A DNA stretch of 64,000 nt. It comes from JAGNXB01 sp964471595. GTDB taxonomy: Bacteria > Bacteroidota > Bacteroidia > Chitinophagales > Saprospiraceae. The first letter of the stretch is position 1, and every line of letters starts with the position of its first letter. The notes beneath the pieces are model-generated. The model was not told the DNA's origin and searched no databases. It saw only the letters and a program-made list of their open reading frames with translations. Below, one piece after another: positions 1 through 8,044 of the stretch. The position numbers and the translations under genes are program-made. The stretch lies in contig CAYYGN010000001.1 in the NCBI GenBank assembly GCA_964471595.1, positions 62,001 to 126,000 of the forward strand, read 5' to 3'.

Positions 1-286
1 TACTGGTCGGCCCGATCCGGTCATGCATGAGACTGGCGCCGAGCCCGACCCTGTTATTCTGCAAGGGGGTGTGGAGCGTCAGCGTTTGGGTGGTCGGGGA
101 GCCTTCGATTTCGAACCATTGGGAACGGTGGATCAATCCGATGGACATATGTTCATTGGACCCTGCATAGGCAGGATTGTACGTCAAACTATTGAACATA
201 TATTTGGTAAACATCGGATCCTGTTGCGCCATGGCAACCCCTCCGAAAAGCCCAAAGAGCGTGAGTAGCAACCTGAACTGTTTCAT
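1..286 (-). CDS. PorP/SprF family type IX secretion outer-membrane protein (partial)
   Basis: Only the N-terminal part is present because the gene runs off the left edge. I translated it by hand from the ATG at 286-284. The protein opens with a signal peptide (MKQFRLLLTLFGLFGG, then an AMAQ cleavage region) followed by the family hallmark QDPMFTKYMFNSLTYNPAYA and a turn into beta strands. PorP/SprF proteins are outer-membrane beta-barrels linked to the type IX secretion and gliding machinery of Bacteroidota; many act as anchors for secreted or adhesin-like partners. The N-terminal signature is very characteristic, so the family is secure, but which paralogue it is cannot be said from this piece. 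Confidence 0.9.
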   Translation of the reverse strand, partial: MKQFRLLLTLFGLFGGVAMAQQDPMFTKYMFNSLTYNPAYAGSNEHMSIGLIHRSQWFEIEGSPTTQTLTLHTPLQNNRVGLGASLMHDRIGPTS

Positions 287-657
287 ACTGCGCTGAATTT
301 CATATAGTTAAAAACCTGCATGTGTTTCCAATGGCAGACTAAGGAATAAGGTGCAAAAACCATGCTCAAATTGCCCGGAAACCTCAAAGTTGCACTCAGG
401 CCTCCCGGGATACAACTGGAATGGGGGGCATCTCATCCCGATGCTGCATACTGCCACACAACCAAGATACTACCGATTTTCAAGGGGGCACATGCCCCGA
501 TATGACATCTGGTCGAAAATAATTTTAATCCTTTATATGTATAAATACATTGAATTATAATGGTCTAAAATAGCATGTAATACATATCTATCAGGAAAGA
601 CCTATGCCACGAGCGTAATCCCGCCATGGCATGCAGGTACAGGAAACAATGCTTCCA
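287..657. other. AT-rich intergenic gap, no gene seen
   Basis: This gap lies between the divergently placed starts and ends of the PorP-like gene and the UbiA-family gene. It becomes strongly AT-rich around 515-595. A possible 69-codon reading frame at 351-560 has no recognisable product and no promoter of the usual type. The leftward strand near 300-320 contains TAACTATATG, which could be part of a poor promoter for the PorP-like gene. I see no tRNA, repeat or convincing terminator here. Confidence 0.5.
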
Positions 658-1545
658 TCAAGCCAAAAGCAGGGAGAGAATCGCCAAAAGGCCAAAGCCC
701 AGACTGGCCAGCCCGTTGGCGGTAAAGAAGGCCAGGTTGACCTTTCTCAGGTCCCCAGGCCTCACCTGAGTGTGCTGAAATACCAGCATGCCGACAAACA
801 ACAAAACCGCAACAGCCAATAAACCGGATTGCACCGGCATCTGGCGGTATATGCCCCAGGAAAAGAAAACGATCAGGCTTGCAGTTGTGACATGCAACCA
901 ACGGGAAATGACCAGGGCTCTGTGTCCTCCCAACCACGCTGGCAATGAGTGCAGCCGGTGATGGCGGTCGAAATTTTCATCCTGAAGGGCATAGATGATA
1001 TCAAAACCGGCTACCCAAAAAAGTACGGCCAGACCAAGCACTATGGGTAACAAGGCAAAACCACCTGTCACGGCCAGATAAGCGCCGACGGGTGCCAATC
1101 CCAAGCCTACACCCAGTATAAGATGACACAAGGGTGTAAACCGCTTGGTGTAAGAATAGCCGAGGACTACCCCAAGGGCTACGGGAGACAACAAGAAACA
1201 CAAGGGATTTATGAGGGCGGTTGTGGCGACAAAGGCCAGGCTGTTGAATAGAACGAAAAAGGAAACCTGCTTGTGCGACAGGATGCCGGCGGGTAGTTCA
1301 CGGATGGCGGTACGTGGATTAAGGCCGTCAAATGCGGCATCGATCAAACGGTTGAACGCCATCGCCGCATTACGGGCGAACACCATACAGAGCAGGACCC
1401 AAATGCCGACTTCCCAACCCGGAAGAGTGTCCGTTTGCAAGCATCCCAATGTGAATCCCAGAGCGGCAAAGGGCAAGGCGAACAGCGTATGGTTGAATCG
1501 AACCAGCGACAAATAATCCCGAATGCTACCCGCCAAGGCTTTCAT
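658..1545 (-). CDS. ubiA: UbiA-family polyprenyltransferase (MqnP/UbiA-like)
   Basis: This is an integral-membrane aromatic prenyltransferase that joins a polyprenyl diphosphate to an aromatic quinone precursor. Both Mg-diphosphate-binding motifs are visible: NRLIDAAFDGLNPRT near residue 65 and DIIYALQDENFD near 182-193, with about eight hydrophobic helices in roughly 295 residues, the normal length. I prefer the start whose protein begins MKALAGSIRDYLSLVRFNHT, because relatives begin just before an LIRFxHTxFALPFA-like stretch; an upstream in-frame ATG at 1590 would add 15 residues. In menaquinone-making Bacteroidota with the futalosine route this family acts as MqnP, while automated annotation often calls it 4-hydroxybenzoate octaprenyltransferase. 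I cannot decide between those roles, since no other quinone gene is nearby. Confidence 0.85.
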   Translation of the reverse strand: MKALAGSIRDYLSLVRFNHTLFALPFAALGFTLGCLQTDTLPGWEVGIWVLLCMVFARNAAMAFNRLIDAAFDGLNPRTAIRELPAGILSHKQVSFFVLFNSLAFVATTALINPLCFLLSPVALGVVLGYSYTKRFTPLCHLILGVGLGLAPVGAYLAVTGGFALLPIVLGLAVLFWVAGFDIIYALQDENFDRHHRLHSLPAWLGGHRALVISRWLHVTTASLIVFFSWGIYRQMPVQSGLLAVAVLLFVGMLVFQHTQVRPGDLRKVNLAFFTANGLASLGFGLLAILSLLLA

Positions 1546-1633
1546 GTGCAAGAAAATCTGCAATGCCCATCCCGGGAGAGGAACCGGCATTTGCTGCGAA
1601 GGTAAGATGCCACAGCGGAAGGTGGCATAATGA

Positions 1634-1666
1634 AAAGGGGAGGCAGTCTCATGGACTGTCTCCCCT
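1634..1666 (-). terminator. Intrinsic terminator of the DUF1573 lipoprotein gene
   Basis: Read leftward, GGGGAGACAGTC, a five-base loop and GACTGCCTCCCC form a 12-bp stem with one A-C mismatch, followed by TTTTCATT. It lies about 20 nt past the stop of the DUF1573 gene and before the UbiA-family gene, so it separates the two transcripts. Confidence 0.8.
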
Positions 1667-1687
1667 CTGCTATTTGCAATGGCCGGT

Positions 1688-2224
1688 TTATTTGGCAGCG
1701 GCCGCTTTGCCTTCCACCGTTCCCTTGATTGTAAGGAAAATGGGACTGGGTGTCGTATTGGCCGTAATGGTCACCCGTTTGCTTTGCGGGCCGGGCTTCC
1801 CTTTGCTGTCAAATTCAACGCGGATCTTGCCTTTGCCGCCCGGTTGGATCGGTTCTTTTGGCCATTGGGGCACCGTGCAGCCGCATGATGCTTTGGCATC
1901 CGAGATGATCAGAGGTTCCGTACCTGTGTTGGTGAATTCGTAATCGTGGCGGACCACATCTCCATCCTTCACCGTACCAAAGTCGTACTCGAGGTACTTG
2001 AAAGTCATGGTCGTCGTCGGGCCGGCGGGCACTTCGGGTTGGACCGGTTGCTCGGCCGTCTGAACAGGCTGGGCAGGATTATCGGCAATACTGCCCGCCG
2101 GTGCAGCCCCCTGTTCAACCAGACTTCCGGTTGCCGGTGCCTCTTCCGTCTCAGCATCACTACCACAAGCGCCAATCATCAGCGCCATTCCCACCATTCC
2201 AGAAATAAGGGACAATTTCATCAT
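1688..2224 (-). CDS. DUF1573 domain lipoprotein
   Basis: This is a 178-residue exported lipoprotein. The N-terminus has a hydrophobic signal ending in the lipobox-like LMIGAC, then an Ala/Glu/Pro/Gln-rich linker to about residue 70. The rest is a DUF1573 domain, an immunoglobulin-like beta-sandwich: YDFGTVKDGDVVRHDYEFTN, then ASCGCTVP with the typical paired cysteines, then QPGGKGKIRVEFDS. DUF1573 proteins are abundant in Bacteroidota cell envelopes and have no agreed biochemical role. The gene has its own promoter-like element upstream and a terminator downstream, so it is probably a single-gene transcript. A second ATG directly after the first is an equally possible start. Confidence 0.9.
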   Translation of the reverse strand: MMKLSLISGMVGMALMIGACGSDAETEEAPATGSLVEQGAAPAGSIADNPAQPVQTAEQPVQPEVPAGPTTTMTFKYLEYDFGTVKDGDVVRHDYEFTNTGTEPLIISDAKASCGCTVPQWPKEPIQPGGKGKIRVEFDSKGKPGPQSKRVTITANTTPSPIFLTIKGTVEGKAAAAK

Positions 2225-2281
2225 AGCGATTGTGTTTTATACCGTTTGGGTGACATTCCGTATTGGAACGCAAGAATCCTC

Positions 2282-2289
2282 CAAAAGTA
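2282..2289 (-). promoter_or_regulatory. -7 element TACTTTTG for the DUF1573 gene
   Basis: Read leftward, TACTTTTG matches the Bacteroidota sigma-ABfr -7 consensus TAnnTTTG. The start codon follows after a leader of about 57 nt. No clear TTTG -33 box is present. Confidence 0.5.
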
Positions 2290-2324
2290 GTATCCGGAGG
2301 CTCACATTCCGTGTTAATGGCTTG

Positions 2325-3962
2325 TTAACCATGGAGGAACGCCAGTAGTTCATCCGCGTTCAGGCTGTTAAGGCATGCCGAAGGAGTCAGACCTCCTTTT
2401 CGCGCCACAGCCAGCCCGAAGGCCATGTCCTCAATACCCTTGACTGAATGGGCATCCGGATTGACGGCAATTTTCACTCCGCACTCCATGGCATAGGGGA
2501 TCCAGGTATAATCCATGTCAAGGCGCATGGGATTGGCATTCAGTTCAATGGACACCCCATGTTGCGCACATGCCTCAATAATCCGGCGGTGATTGACCGG
2601 GTAACCTTCGCGGCTCAGCAGGAGGCGGCCGGTCATGTGACCCACGATATGAGTGGCCGGGTGGGCAATGGCCCCCAATAACCTACTCATGGCCCTGGAT
2701 TCATCCATCCGGAGCTGACTATGAATAGAGGCAATCACTACATCGAAGCGGGAGAGAATATCGTCTTCGTAATCGAGTTCGCCCTGGGACAGGATATCGC
2801 ATTCAATGCCTTTGAGGATACGGAACGAACCCAAACGGCCGTTGAGGGCATCAATCTCTTCATGTTGAAGGATGATCCGTTCTACAGATAGTCCGTTGGC
2901 ATAAAAGGCCGAACGTGAATGGTCCGAGATGACCAGGTAGGAATATCCCGAGTCCATGCAGGCCTGAGCCATTTCTTCCAATGAATTCCACCCATCCGAC
3001 CAAGTACTGTGGGCATGGATGATGCCGCGAATGTCCGATGGTCGCACGAGGGGCTCGGCCCGATGGTCAAACAACTTGGCCCATTCAGGGTCCTCCCTGC
3101 ATTCGGGATCGTGCATGGGGAGGCCATTCGCATGCAGAAAATCAGCTTCACTGACACCCGGGGCCGAACGGGCAACGGCCATTTGGTGATGGCCTACATA
3201 TGCCTCGGATCCTGTCGAGATCCACATGATCCTACCTTGGCTCGCTTCGCGGGCTTTCCACACCTTGACCCTCGGATATCCTTCCCGTTCGAGCCATAGT
3301 GACTCCTCACCTGCAACCTGCCATGGAGATGTTTGTGGCCATTCCTGCTTGTCGGGTAGCGTCCACATCAATACTATTTCGCTCACCACAGGAGACATCC
3401 GGCGGAGTTCGCCGGTCATCTCCAGGTCGCTTTCCGGCCAGCCCGTTTTGATCCATGACATGGTCTCTTCCGCCAAAAGTCGTGCATCTTTCCAAAGATG
3501 CTTGTTCCTGGTCTGGTTGTAAAACCGGATCTTCTCTTCGATATCCTTCTGGGTTTTCGGCCCGAACCCGGACACCTCAATCAGCCGGTTTTCCCCACAG
3601 GCATACGCCAGCTCGCCGACCGATTCGAGGCCCAGTTCCTTCCACAACAGGCGAACCTTCTTGGGTCCTAGACCCGGAATTTCCAACATTTCCAGGACTC
3701 CGGAAGGCGTCTGATCAGCCAGTTTGCGATAGGCGCTCAATTCGCCCGATGCCAACAACTCCCCGATTTTGGCCGAAATGGCCTGACCCACCCCGGGAAT
3801 CTGGTCCCAATCCTCGGAAGTCTGCTTTTCCAAAGGTTCCGGCAGCTTTCGAATCGTCAGATACGCATTCTGATAAGAGCGGACTTTGAATGGATTTTCT
3901 CCGTGGAGTTCCATGATATCCGCCAATTGACGGAATGCCCGAGCGATATGTGCATTCTCCAT
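2325..3962 (-). CDS. polX: PolX-family protein with PHP domain; polymerase site degenerate
   Basis: The domain order of bacterial family X DNA polymerases is present: an N-terminal helix-hairpin-helix 8-kDa domain (ENPFKVRSYQNA, IPGVGQAI), a second HhH (IPGLGPKKVRLLWKELG), the central polymerase fold and a C-terminal PHP phosphoesterase domain from about residue 310. The PHP metal-binding motifs look intact: HAHSTWSDG, ISDHS, ECDIL, SIHSQ and NPDAHS. In the polymerase domain the usual GSxRRxxxxxxDxDxL catalytic motif reads TGELRRMSPVVSEIVLMW, so the metal-binding aspartates are missing. I infer a PHP-type 3'-5' exonuclease or AP-site repair protein that no longer polymerises. The chosen start (MENAHIARAFRQLADIMEL) matches the family; an ATG seven codons upstream is the alternative. 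Confidence 0.9.
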   Translation of the reverse strand: MENAHIARAFRQLADIMELHGENPFKVRSYQNAYLTIRKLPEPLEKQTSEDWDQIPGVGQAISAKIGELLASGELSAYRKLADQTPSGVLEMLEIPGLGPKKVRLLWKELGLESVGELAYACGENRLIEVSGFGPKTQKDIEEKIRFYNQTRNKHLWKDARLLAEETMSWIKTGWPESDLEMTGELRRMSPVVSEIVLMWTLPDKQEWPQTSPWQVAGEESLWLEREGYPRVKVWKAREASQGRIMWISTGSEAYVGHHQMAVARSAPGVSEADFLHANGLPMHDPECREDPEWAKLFDHRAEPLVRPSDIRGIIHAHSTWSDGWNSLEEMAQACMDSGYSYLVISDHSRSAFYANGLSVERIILQHEEIDALNGRLGSFRILKGIECDILSQGELDYEDDILSRFDVVIASIHSQLRMDESRAMSRLLGAIAHPATHIVGHMTGRLLLSREGYPVNHRRIIEACAQHGVSIELNANPMRLDMDYTWIPYAMECGVKIAVNPDAHSVKGIEDMAFGLAVARKGGLTPSACLNSLNADELLAFLHG

Positions 3963-4001
3963 GATTCGGATTACCCGTGACAAGATAGAACAGGCCTTAT
4001 G

Positions 4002-4036
4002 AAAAAGGGCTTTCCGCCTGACAGCAGAAAGCCCTT
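4002..4036 (-). terminator. Intrinsic terminator of dnaK
   Basis: Read leftward, AGAAGGGCTTTC, a loop of about 12 nt and GAAAGCCCTTTTTC form a stem of about ten base pairs that ends in a T run. It lies between the dnaK stop and the polX start, so polX should be transcribed separately from dnaK. Confidence 0.85.
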
Positions 4037-4054
4037 CTGTATGGAATCACCGGG

Positions 4055-5959
4055 TTACTTCTTGTCATCCACTTCTTCATACTCCACATCGGTCACCTCC
4101 TCTGCAGAGCCTGATGAAGAGCTGCTACCTGTAGATTCTCCCTGGGTAGCCGAAGCGGCCTGAGCTTGATAGATTTCCTGGCTCGCCGCCTGCCAGGCCT
4201 GGTTGAGCCTTTCTGTTTCCGCATCCAGTCTGGAAAGATCCTGCGCCTTGTGGGCTTCTTTCAATCCTTCCAGGGCAGATTCGATGGGGCCTTTCTTGTC
4301 AGCGGGGAGTTTGTCTCCAAATTCCTTGAGCTGTTTCTCGGTCTGGAAGATCAGCGTATCCGCCATATTGAGTTTGTCGGCCGTTTCACGCGCTGCTTTG
4401 TCGGTCTCTGCGTTGGCCTGGGCCTCCGCTTTCATACGTTCGACCTCCTCTTTGCTCAACCCGGTTGAAGCTTCAATCCGGATGTTTTGCTTCTTGCCAG
4501 TGCCTTTGTCCAGCGCAGACACACTCAGGATACCATTGGCATCAATGTCAAAAGTGACTTCAATCTGAGGTGTACCGCGCATGGCGGGCGGGATGCCATC
4601 CAGGATGAATCGACCTACACTCCGGTTGTCCCGCGCCATGGGGCGTTCTCCCTGAAGGATGTGAATTTCGACAGAGGGTTGGTTATCCGCAGCAGTGGAA
4701 TAAATTTTGGATTTCTTTGTCGGAATGGTCGAATTGGCTTCAATGACCACATCGTACACACCACCCATCGTCTCAATCCCGAGAGACAGCGGGGTTACAT
4801 CCAGAAGCAGCACATCGGACACATCGCCGCTGAGCACACCTCCCTGGATGGCGGCACCAACGGCCACCACTTCATCCGGGTTCACCCCTTTGCTGGGTTT
4901 CTTGCCGAAGAAATCCTCCACAGCTTGTTGAATCCTGGGTATCCGTGTGGAGCCGCCCACAAGAATGATTTCATCAATTTCATTCTTGCTAAGACCCGCA
5001 TCCTCCAGCGCTTTTTGACAGGGAGCCAATGTCCTCTGCACGAGATCGTCGGCCAGCTGTTCGAATTTGGCCCGGCTGAGTTTGACGACCAGGTGTTTGG
5101 GCACCCCGTCAACTGCTGTCACATAGGGCAGATTGACTTCGGTTTCGACGGATGAGGACAGTTCGATTTTGGCTTTCTCGGCGGCTTCCTTGAGGCGTTG
5201 CAAGGCCATCGGGTCTTTGCGGAGGTCGATGTTTTCCTGGCTCTTGAAGGTTTCTGCCAACCAGTCAATTATGACGCGGTCAAAGTCATCCCCTCCCAAA
5301 TGGGTATCTCCATTGGTGGACTTGACTTCAAAGACTCCTTCCCCCAATTCGAGGATCGAAATGTCGAAGGTACCACCACCCAGGTCGTAAACGGCGATGG
5401 TCATGTCCTTGTGCTTTTTGTCCAATCCGTAGGCCAAAGCGGCAGCGGTGGGTTCATTGATGATTCGGCGTATGGTCAGACCTGCAATCTCTCCGGCTTC
5501 TTTGGTTGCCTGACGTTGTGAGTCATTGAAATACGCCGGCACCGTCACGACCGCCTCCGTAACAGGCTGTCCAAGGAAGTCTTCGGCGACCTTCTTCATC
5601 TTCTGGAGGACCATCGCCGAAATTTCCTGGGGCGTATAATGGCGATCGTCGATATGGACACGCACGGTATCGTTGTCACCTTTTACCACCTGGTAAGCCA
5701 TCCTGCCCGCTTCTGCAGCCACTTCGGAAAAACGGGCTCCCATGAAGCGTTTGATGGAAGCGATGGTCCGCTTTGGGTTGGTGATGGCCTGCCGCTTGGC
5801 CGGATCTCCGATCTTCCGTTCACCATTGTCCATGAATGCCACCACGGATGGCGTGGTTCTGCGTCCCTCATCATTGGCGATGACAACAGGTTCATTGCCT
5901 TCCATGACGGCCACACATGAGTTGGTGGTACCCAGGTCAATTCCAATTATCTTTCCCAT
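4055..5959 (-). CDS. dnaK: Chaperone DnaK (Hsp70)
   Basis: This is a full-length 634-residue Hsp70. The ATPase domain opens with IGIDLGTTNSCVAVMEG and holds the phosphate- and adenosine-binding motifs (YDLGGGTFDISILE, ILVGGSTRIPRIQ). The substrate-binding domain follows from about residue 385 (DVTPLSLGIETMGG), and the C-terminus is the Gly/Ser-rich linker and acidic EEVDD tail typical of DnaK. It folds nascent and stress-damaged proteins with DnaJ and GrpE, which are not in this window. It is a single-gene transcript with its own terminator. The upstream region contains a perfect inverted repeat (6065-6082) that could be regulatory. No CIRCE element is visible. Confidence 0.99.
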   Translation of the reverse strand: MGKIIGIDLGTTNSCVAVMEGNEPVVIANDEGRRTTPSVVAFMDNGERKIGDPAKRQAITNPKRTIASIKRFMGARFSEVAAEAGRMAYQVVKGDNDTVRVHIDDRHYTPQEISAMVLQKMKKVAEDFLGQPVTEAVVTVPAYFNDSQRQATKEAGEIAGLTIRRIINEPTAAALAYGLDKKHKDMTIAVYDLGGGTFDISILELGEGVFEVKSTNGDTHLGGDDFDRVIIDWLAETFKSQENIDLRKDPMALQRLKEAAEKAKIELSSSVETEVNLPYVTAVDGVPKHLVVKLSRAKFEQLADDLVQRTLAPCQKALEDAGLSKNEIDEIILVGGSTRIPRIQQAVEDFFGKKPSKGVNPDEVVAVGAAIQGGVLSGDVSDVLLLDVTPLSLGIETMGGVYDVVIEANSTIPTKKSKIYSTAADNQPSVEIHILQGERPMARDNRSVGRFILDGIPPAMRGTPQIEVTFDIDANGILSVSALDKGTGKKQNIRIEASTGLSKEEVERMKAEAQANAETDKAARETADKLNMADTLIFQTEKQLKEFGDKLPADKKGPIESALEGLKEAHKAQDLSRLDAETERLNQAWQAASQEIYQAQAASATQGESTGSSSSSGSAEEVTDVEYEEVDDKK

Positions 5960-6064
5960 TCTATTCGGTTTTATTGTTGAGCTTCCACCACGGCATCAAT
6001 CCATATGCCAATGCCCGGACGTCCGCAACCCTGTCAGGAATACGCCGGAATGTGGCCTTTCCAT

Positions 6065-6082
6065 TGGCAAAGGACTGCCAAA
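6065..6082. promoter_or_regulatory. Perfect inverted repeat upstream of dnaK
   Basis: TTGGCA, six bases, TGCCAA form a perfect dyad in the 145-bp gap between the dnaK start and the stop of the DUF4249 gene. It could be a protein-binding site for dnaK control or a weak hairpin. No known heat-shock operator matches, so the role is a guess. Confidence 0.25.
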
Positions 6083-6104
6083 ACGACAGCTAAGTCTGAC
6101 AGAA

Positions 6105-7106
6105 TCAGAAGAAATTGAGTTCCTTAGTGTAGATGCCGTTCTTGAGGGAATCCAGTGTGAACGGATTCAAAAGGTAGTTGGGAGCCACTAAACGGCTTCG
6201 GGATCCAAACAGCCCAATGCCGTTGGCGATATTGGAATAGGAAGTGATGTATTCGGCTCCGGTTATTCCCGCATTGGCTTGCGCCACACTGACATATTCA
6301 TATAATTCCGATCCGCCGGCATCCACAACGAATTCGATGTATTTGAATTTGCGGGACAAATAAGGGAGCGCTTCAAGTTGGGATTGAAGGAGCTTGAAAA
6401 AGTCAATACCCGGCACAAAGATGGTTACTGCCGACTGGTTGTCTCCTCGCAACAGACCGGATTCCAACTTCCATTCCAGCACTTTCGGTACCGAACCGGG
6501 AGTGCCAACGGTATATTCATCATAGTACAATCTCATCCTGGCATCATAGAATCTGGCGGACTTCTCCGTGGAGGTCCAAGTGACCCTTACGGCGTTGTTA
6601 TATTGGAATGAAATGGAATTGGGAGGGGAACTGAACTGCATTTCATAGGCCCCGACCAACTTGGTCTCGGCCGTGGTAATCATACGCCCGTCTTCGGCTG
6701 TCACCAATAGGCGATATGTGCGGTCGGCCACCAAAGGCAACAGATCAGTCCGGATTTTGTACAGGTAGTTGGGAGATTCCGCAAATACACCGCTCTGTCT
6801 GGGATAGCCTTCGGCATTCCCTTCCACCCGGTGCAAAGCATATCGCTGCCCTGTTACGGCGTCCTCCAGTTGCACCAGGATATTCGGGAGGTAGAGAGAA
6901 TCAGGAATACGGGCGATGTCCAATGCTCCTGTCTTTTCATCCAGAAAGGCTTTTTCTATCCGGATGTATTGGGCCGTATCGGTGGGGGAAAGGAACCCGT
7001 AAACGACAGGAATTTCCTTCCACTCAGCCACCAGGTCCAATTCATTGTCGCATCCGGTCAGGAAAAAGGATCCTGCCAAAAGGCAGGCAAGCATGTATCT
7101 CAACAT
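6105..7106 (-). CDS. DUF4249 family lipoprotein
   Basis: This 333-residue exported lipoprotein has a signal peptide ending in a good lipobox (FFLTGC). The body fits DUF4249: an early KEIPVVYGFLSPTDTAQYIRIE segment, a VQLED and PNYLYKI middle, and a C-terminal NIANGIGLFGSRSR motif that is typical of the family. DUF4249 genes commonly sit beside TonB-dependent receptors in Bacteroidota; here there is none, so it may be an orphan. The role is unknown. The start is supported by a TACCTTTG -7 element ending only four bases before the ATG, which implies a leaderless mRNA; a second ATG four codons in (MLACLLAG) would also leave a working signal peptide. Confidence 0.88.
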   Translation of the reverse strand: MLRYMLACLLAGSFFLTGCDNELDLVAEWKEIPVVYGFLSPTDTAQYIRIEKAFLDEKTGALDIARIPDSLYLPNILVQLEDAVTGQRYALHRVEGNAEGYPRQSGVFAESPNYLYKIRTDLLPLVADRTYRLLVTAEDGRMITTAETKLVGAYEMQFSSPPNSISFQYNNAVRVTWTSTEKSARFYDARMRLYYDEYTVGTPGSVPKVLEWKLESGLLRGDNQSAVTIFVPGIDFFKLLQSQLEALPYLSRKFKYIEFVVDAGGSELYEYVSVAQANAGITGAEYITSYSNIANGIGLFGSRSRLVAPNYLLNPFTLDSLKNGIYTKELNFF

Positions 7107-7110
7107 GGCG

Positions 7111-7118
7111 CAAAGGTA
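7111..7118 (-). promoter_or_regulatory. -7 element TACCTTTG abutting the DUF4249 start
   Basis: An exact TAnnTTTG match reading leftward, with the ATG only four bases beyond it. Transcription would begin at or very near the start codon. Confidence 0.65.
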
Positions 7119-7177
7119 TGCACCTCATAACTTACTTCACCCCTTTTCTATTGTTAAACGGCGACAAAACGCATGGG

Positions 7178-7210
7178 TTTGACCAAGAGGTGACAGGATA
7201 CGTACCTTCG
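7178..7210 (+). promoter_or_regulatory. TTTG-N21-TACCTTCG promoter for panB-mltG
   Basis: TTTG at 7178-7181 is followed after 21 nt by TACCTTCG, a one-mismatch match to TAnnTTTG. This is the Bacteroidota -33/-7 architecture. The panB ATG lies 18 nt further on. Confidence 0.6.
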
Positions 7211-7228
7211 TTATCACAACGCATCACC

Positions 7229-8044
7229 ATGTCCATCCAATCTGAGATCAAGAGGGTCACTACTCATAATCTCCAGGCGATGAAGCATGCCGGGGAGAAA
7301 ATCGCCATGCTCACCGCTTATGATTATTCCATGGCGCGCATTCTGGATGATGCCGGAATCGACATTCTCCTGGTTGGCGATTCGGCGTCCAATGTCATGG
7401 CAGGACATGAAACCACATTGCCCATCACGTTGGACCACATGATCTATCATGCCCAGTCGGTGGTGCGTGCGGTCCATCGGGCCCTCGTGGTGGTCGACCT
7501 TCCCTTCGGTTCCTACCAAAGCAACCCTGGCAAGGCCCTGGAAAGTGCCATCCGGATTATGAAGGAATCTGGCGCCCATGCTGTCAAACTGGAGGGAGGG
7601 GCAGAGGTCGAGGAGGCCATTCAACGCATTCTGAAAGCAGGCATTCCTGTGATGGGGCATTTGGGTCTCACGCCGCAATCCATCTACAAATTCGGGACGT
7701 ATGCCGTCCGGGCCCGGGAAGAGGCCGAGGCGGCCAAATTGCGGGAGGATGCCCGACTTTTAGCCGAAATAGGCTGTTTCAGTATCGTCCTGGAAAAAAT
7801 TCCGGCCGACCTCGCCGGCGAAGTCGCCCGATCGGTCGAACCTCCCATTATCGGCATCGGAGCAGGACCTCAGGTGGATGGGCAGGTTTTGGTCACCCAT
7901 GACATGATCGGGTTGACCAAAGATTTCCAGCCCCGATTTCTGCGTCGGTATCTCAATCTGTATGAAAGTATACTCGAAGCGACCAGATCCTATATTCGGG
8001 ACGTGCGGGAAGGTGATTTTCCCAACGAGAAAGAGCAGTATTGA
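7229..8044 (+). CDS. panB: 3-methyl-2-oxobutanoate hydroxymethyltransferase
   Basis: The enzyme transfers a hydroxymethyl group from 5,10-methylenetetrahydrofolate to 3-methyl-2-oxobutanoate to give ketopantoate, the first committed step of pantothenate and CoA synthesis. The 271-residue protein has the family motifs: AMLTAYDYSMARILDDAGID, LLVGDSASNVMAGHETT (metal-binding Asp), VKLEGGAE, MGHLGLTPQS and IIGIGAGPQVDGQVLV. The reading frame is open much further upstream, but the family start is MSIQSEIKRVTTHNLQAMK, and a promoter lies just before it. It overlaps mltG by one base (TGATG), so the two are probably translated together. folD, in the same one-carbon network, lies elsewhere in the window. 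Confidence 0.97.
   Translation: MSIQSEIKRVTTHNLQAMKHAGEKIAMLTAYDYSMARILDDAGIDILLVGDSASNVMAGHETTLPITLDHMIYHAQSVVRAVHRALVVVDLPFGSYQSNPGKALESAIRIMKESGAHAVKLEGGAEVEEAIQRILKAGIPVMGHLGLTPQSIYKFGTYAVRAREEAEAAKLREDARLLAEIGCFSIVLEKIPADLAGEVARSVEPPIIGIGAGPQVDGQVLVTHDMIGLTKDFQPRFLRRYLNLYESILEATRSYIRDVREGDFPNEKEQY

Noticed and set aside
351..560. Open reading frame of 69 codons in the left AT-rich gap
   Set aside because: No homology pattern, no promoter box, poor amino-acid composition and no coupled neighbour; a chance frame.
4487..5155. Long rightward frame opposite dnaK
   Set aside because: It is antisense to a fully conserved dnaK; long shadow frames are expected in GC-balanced dense genomes.
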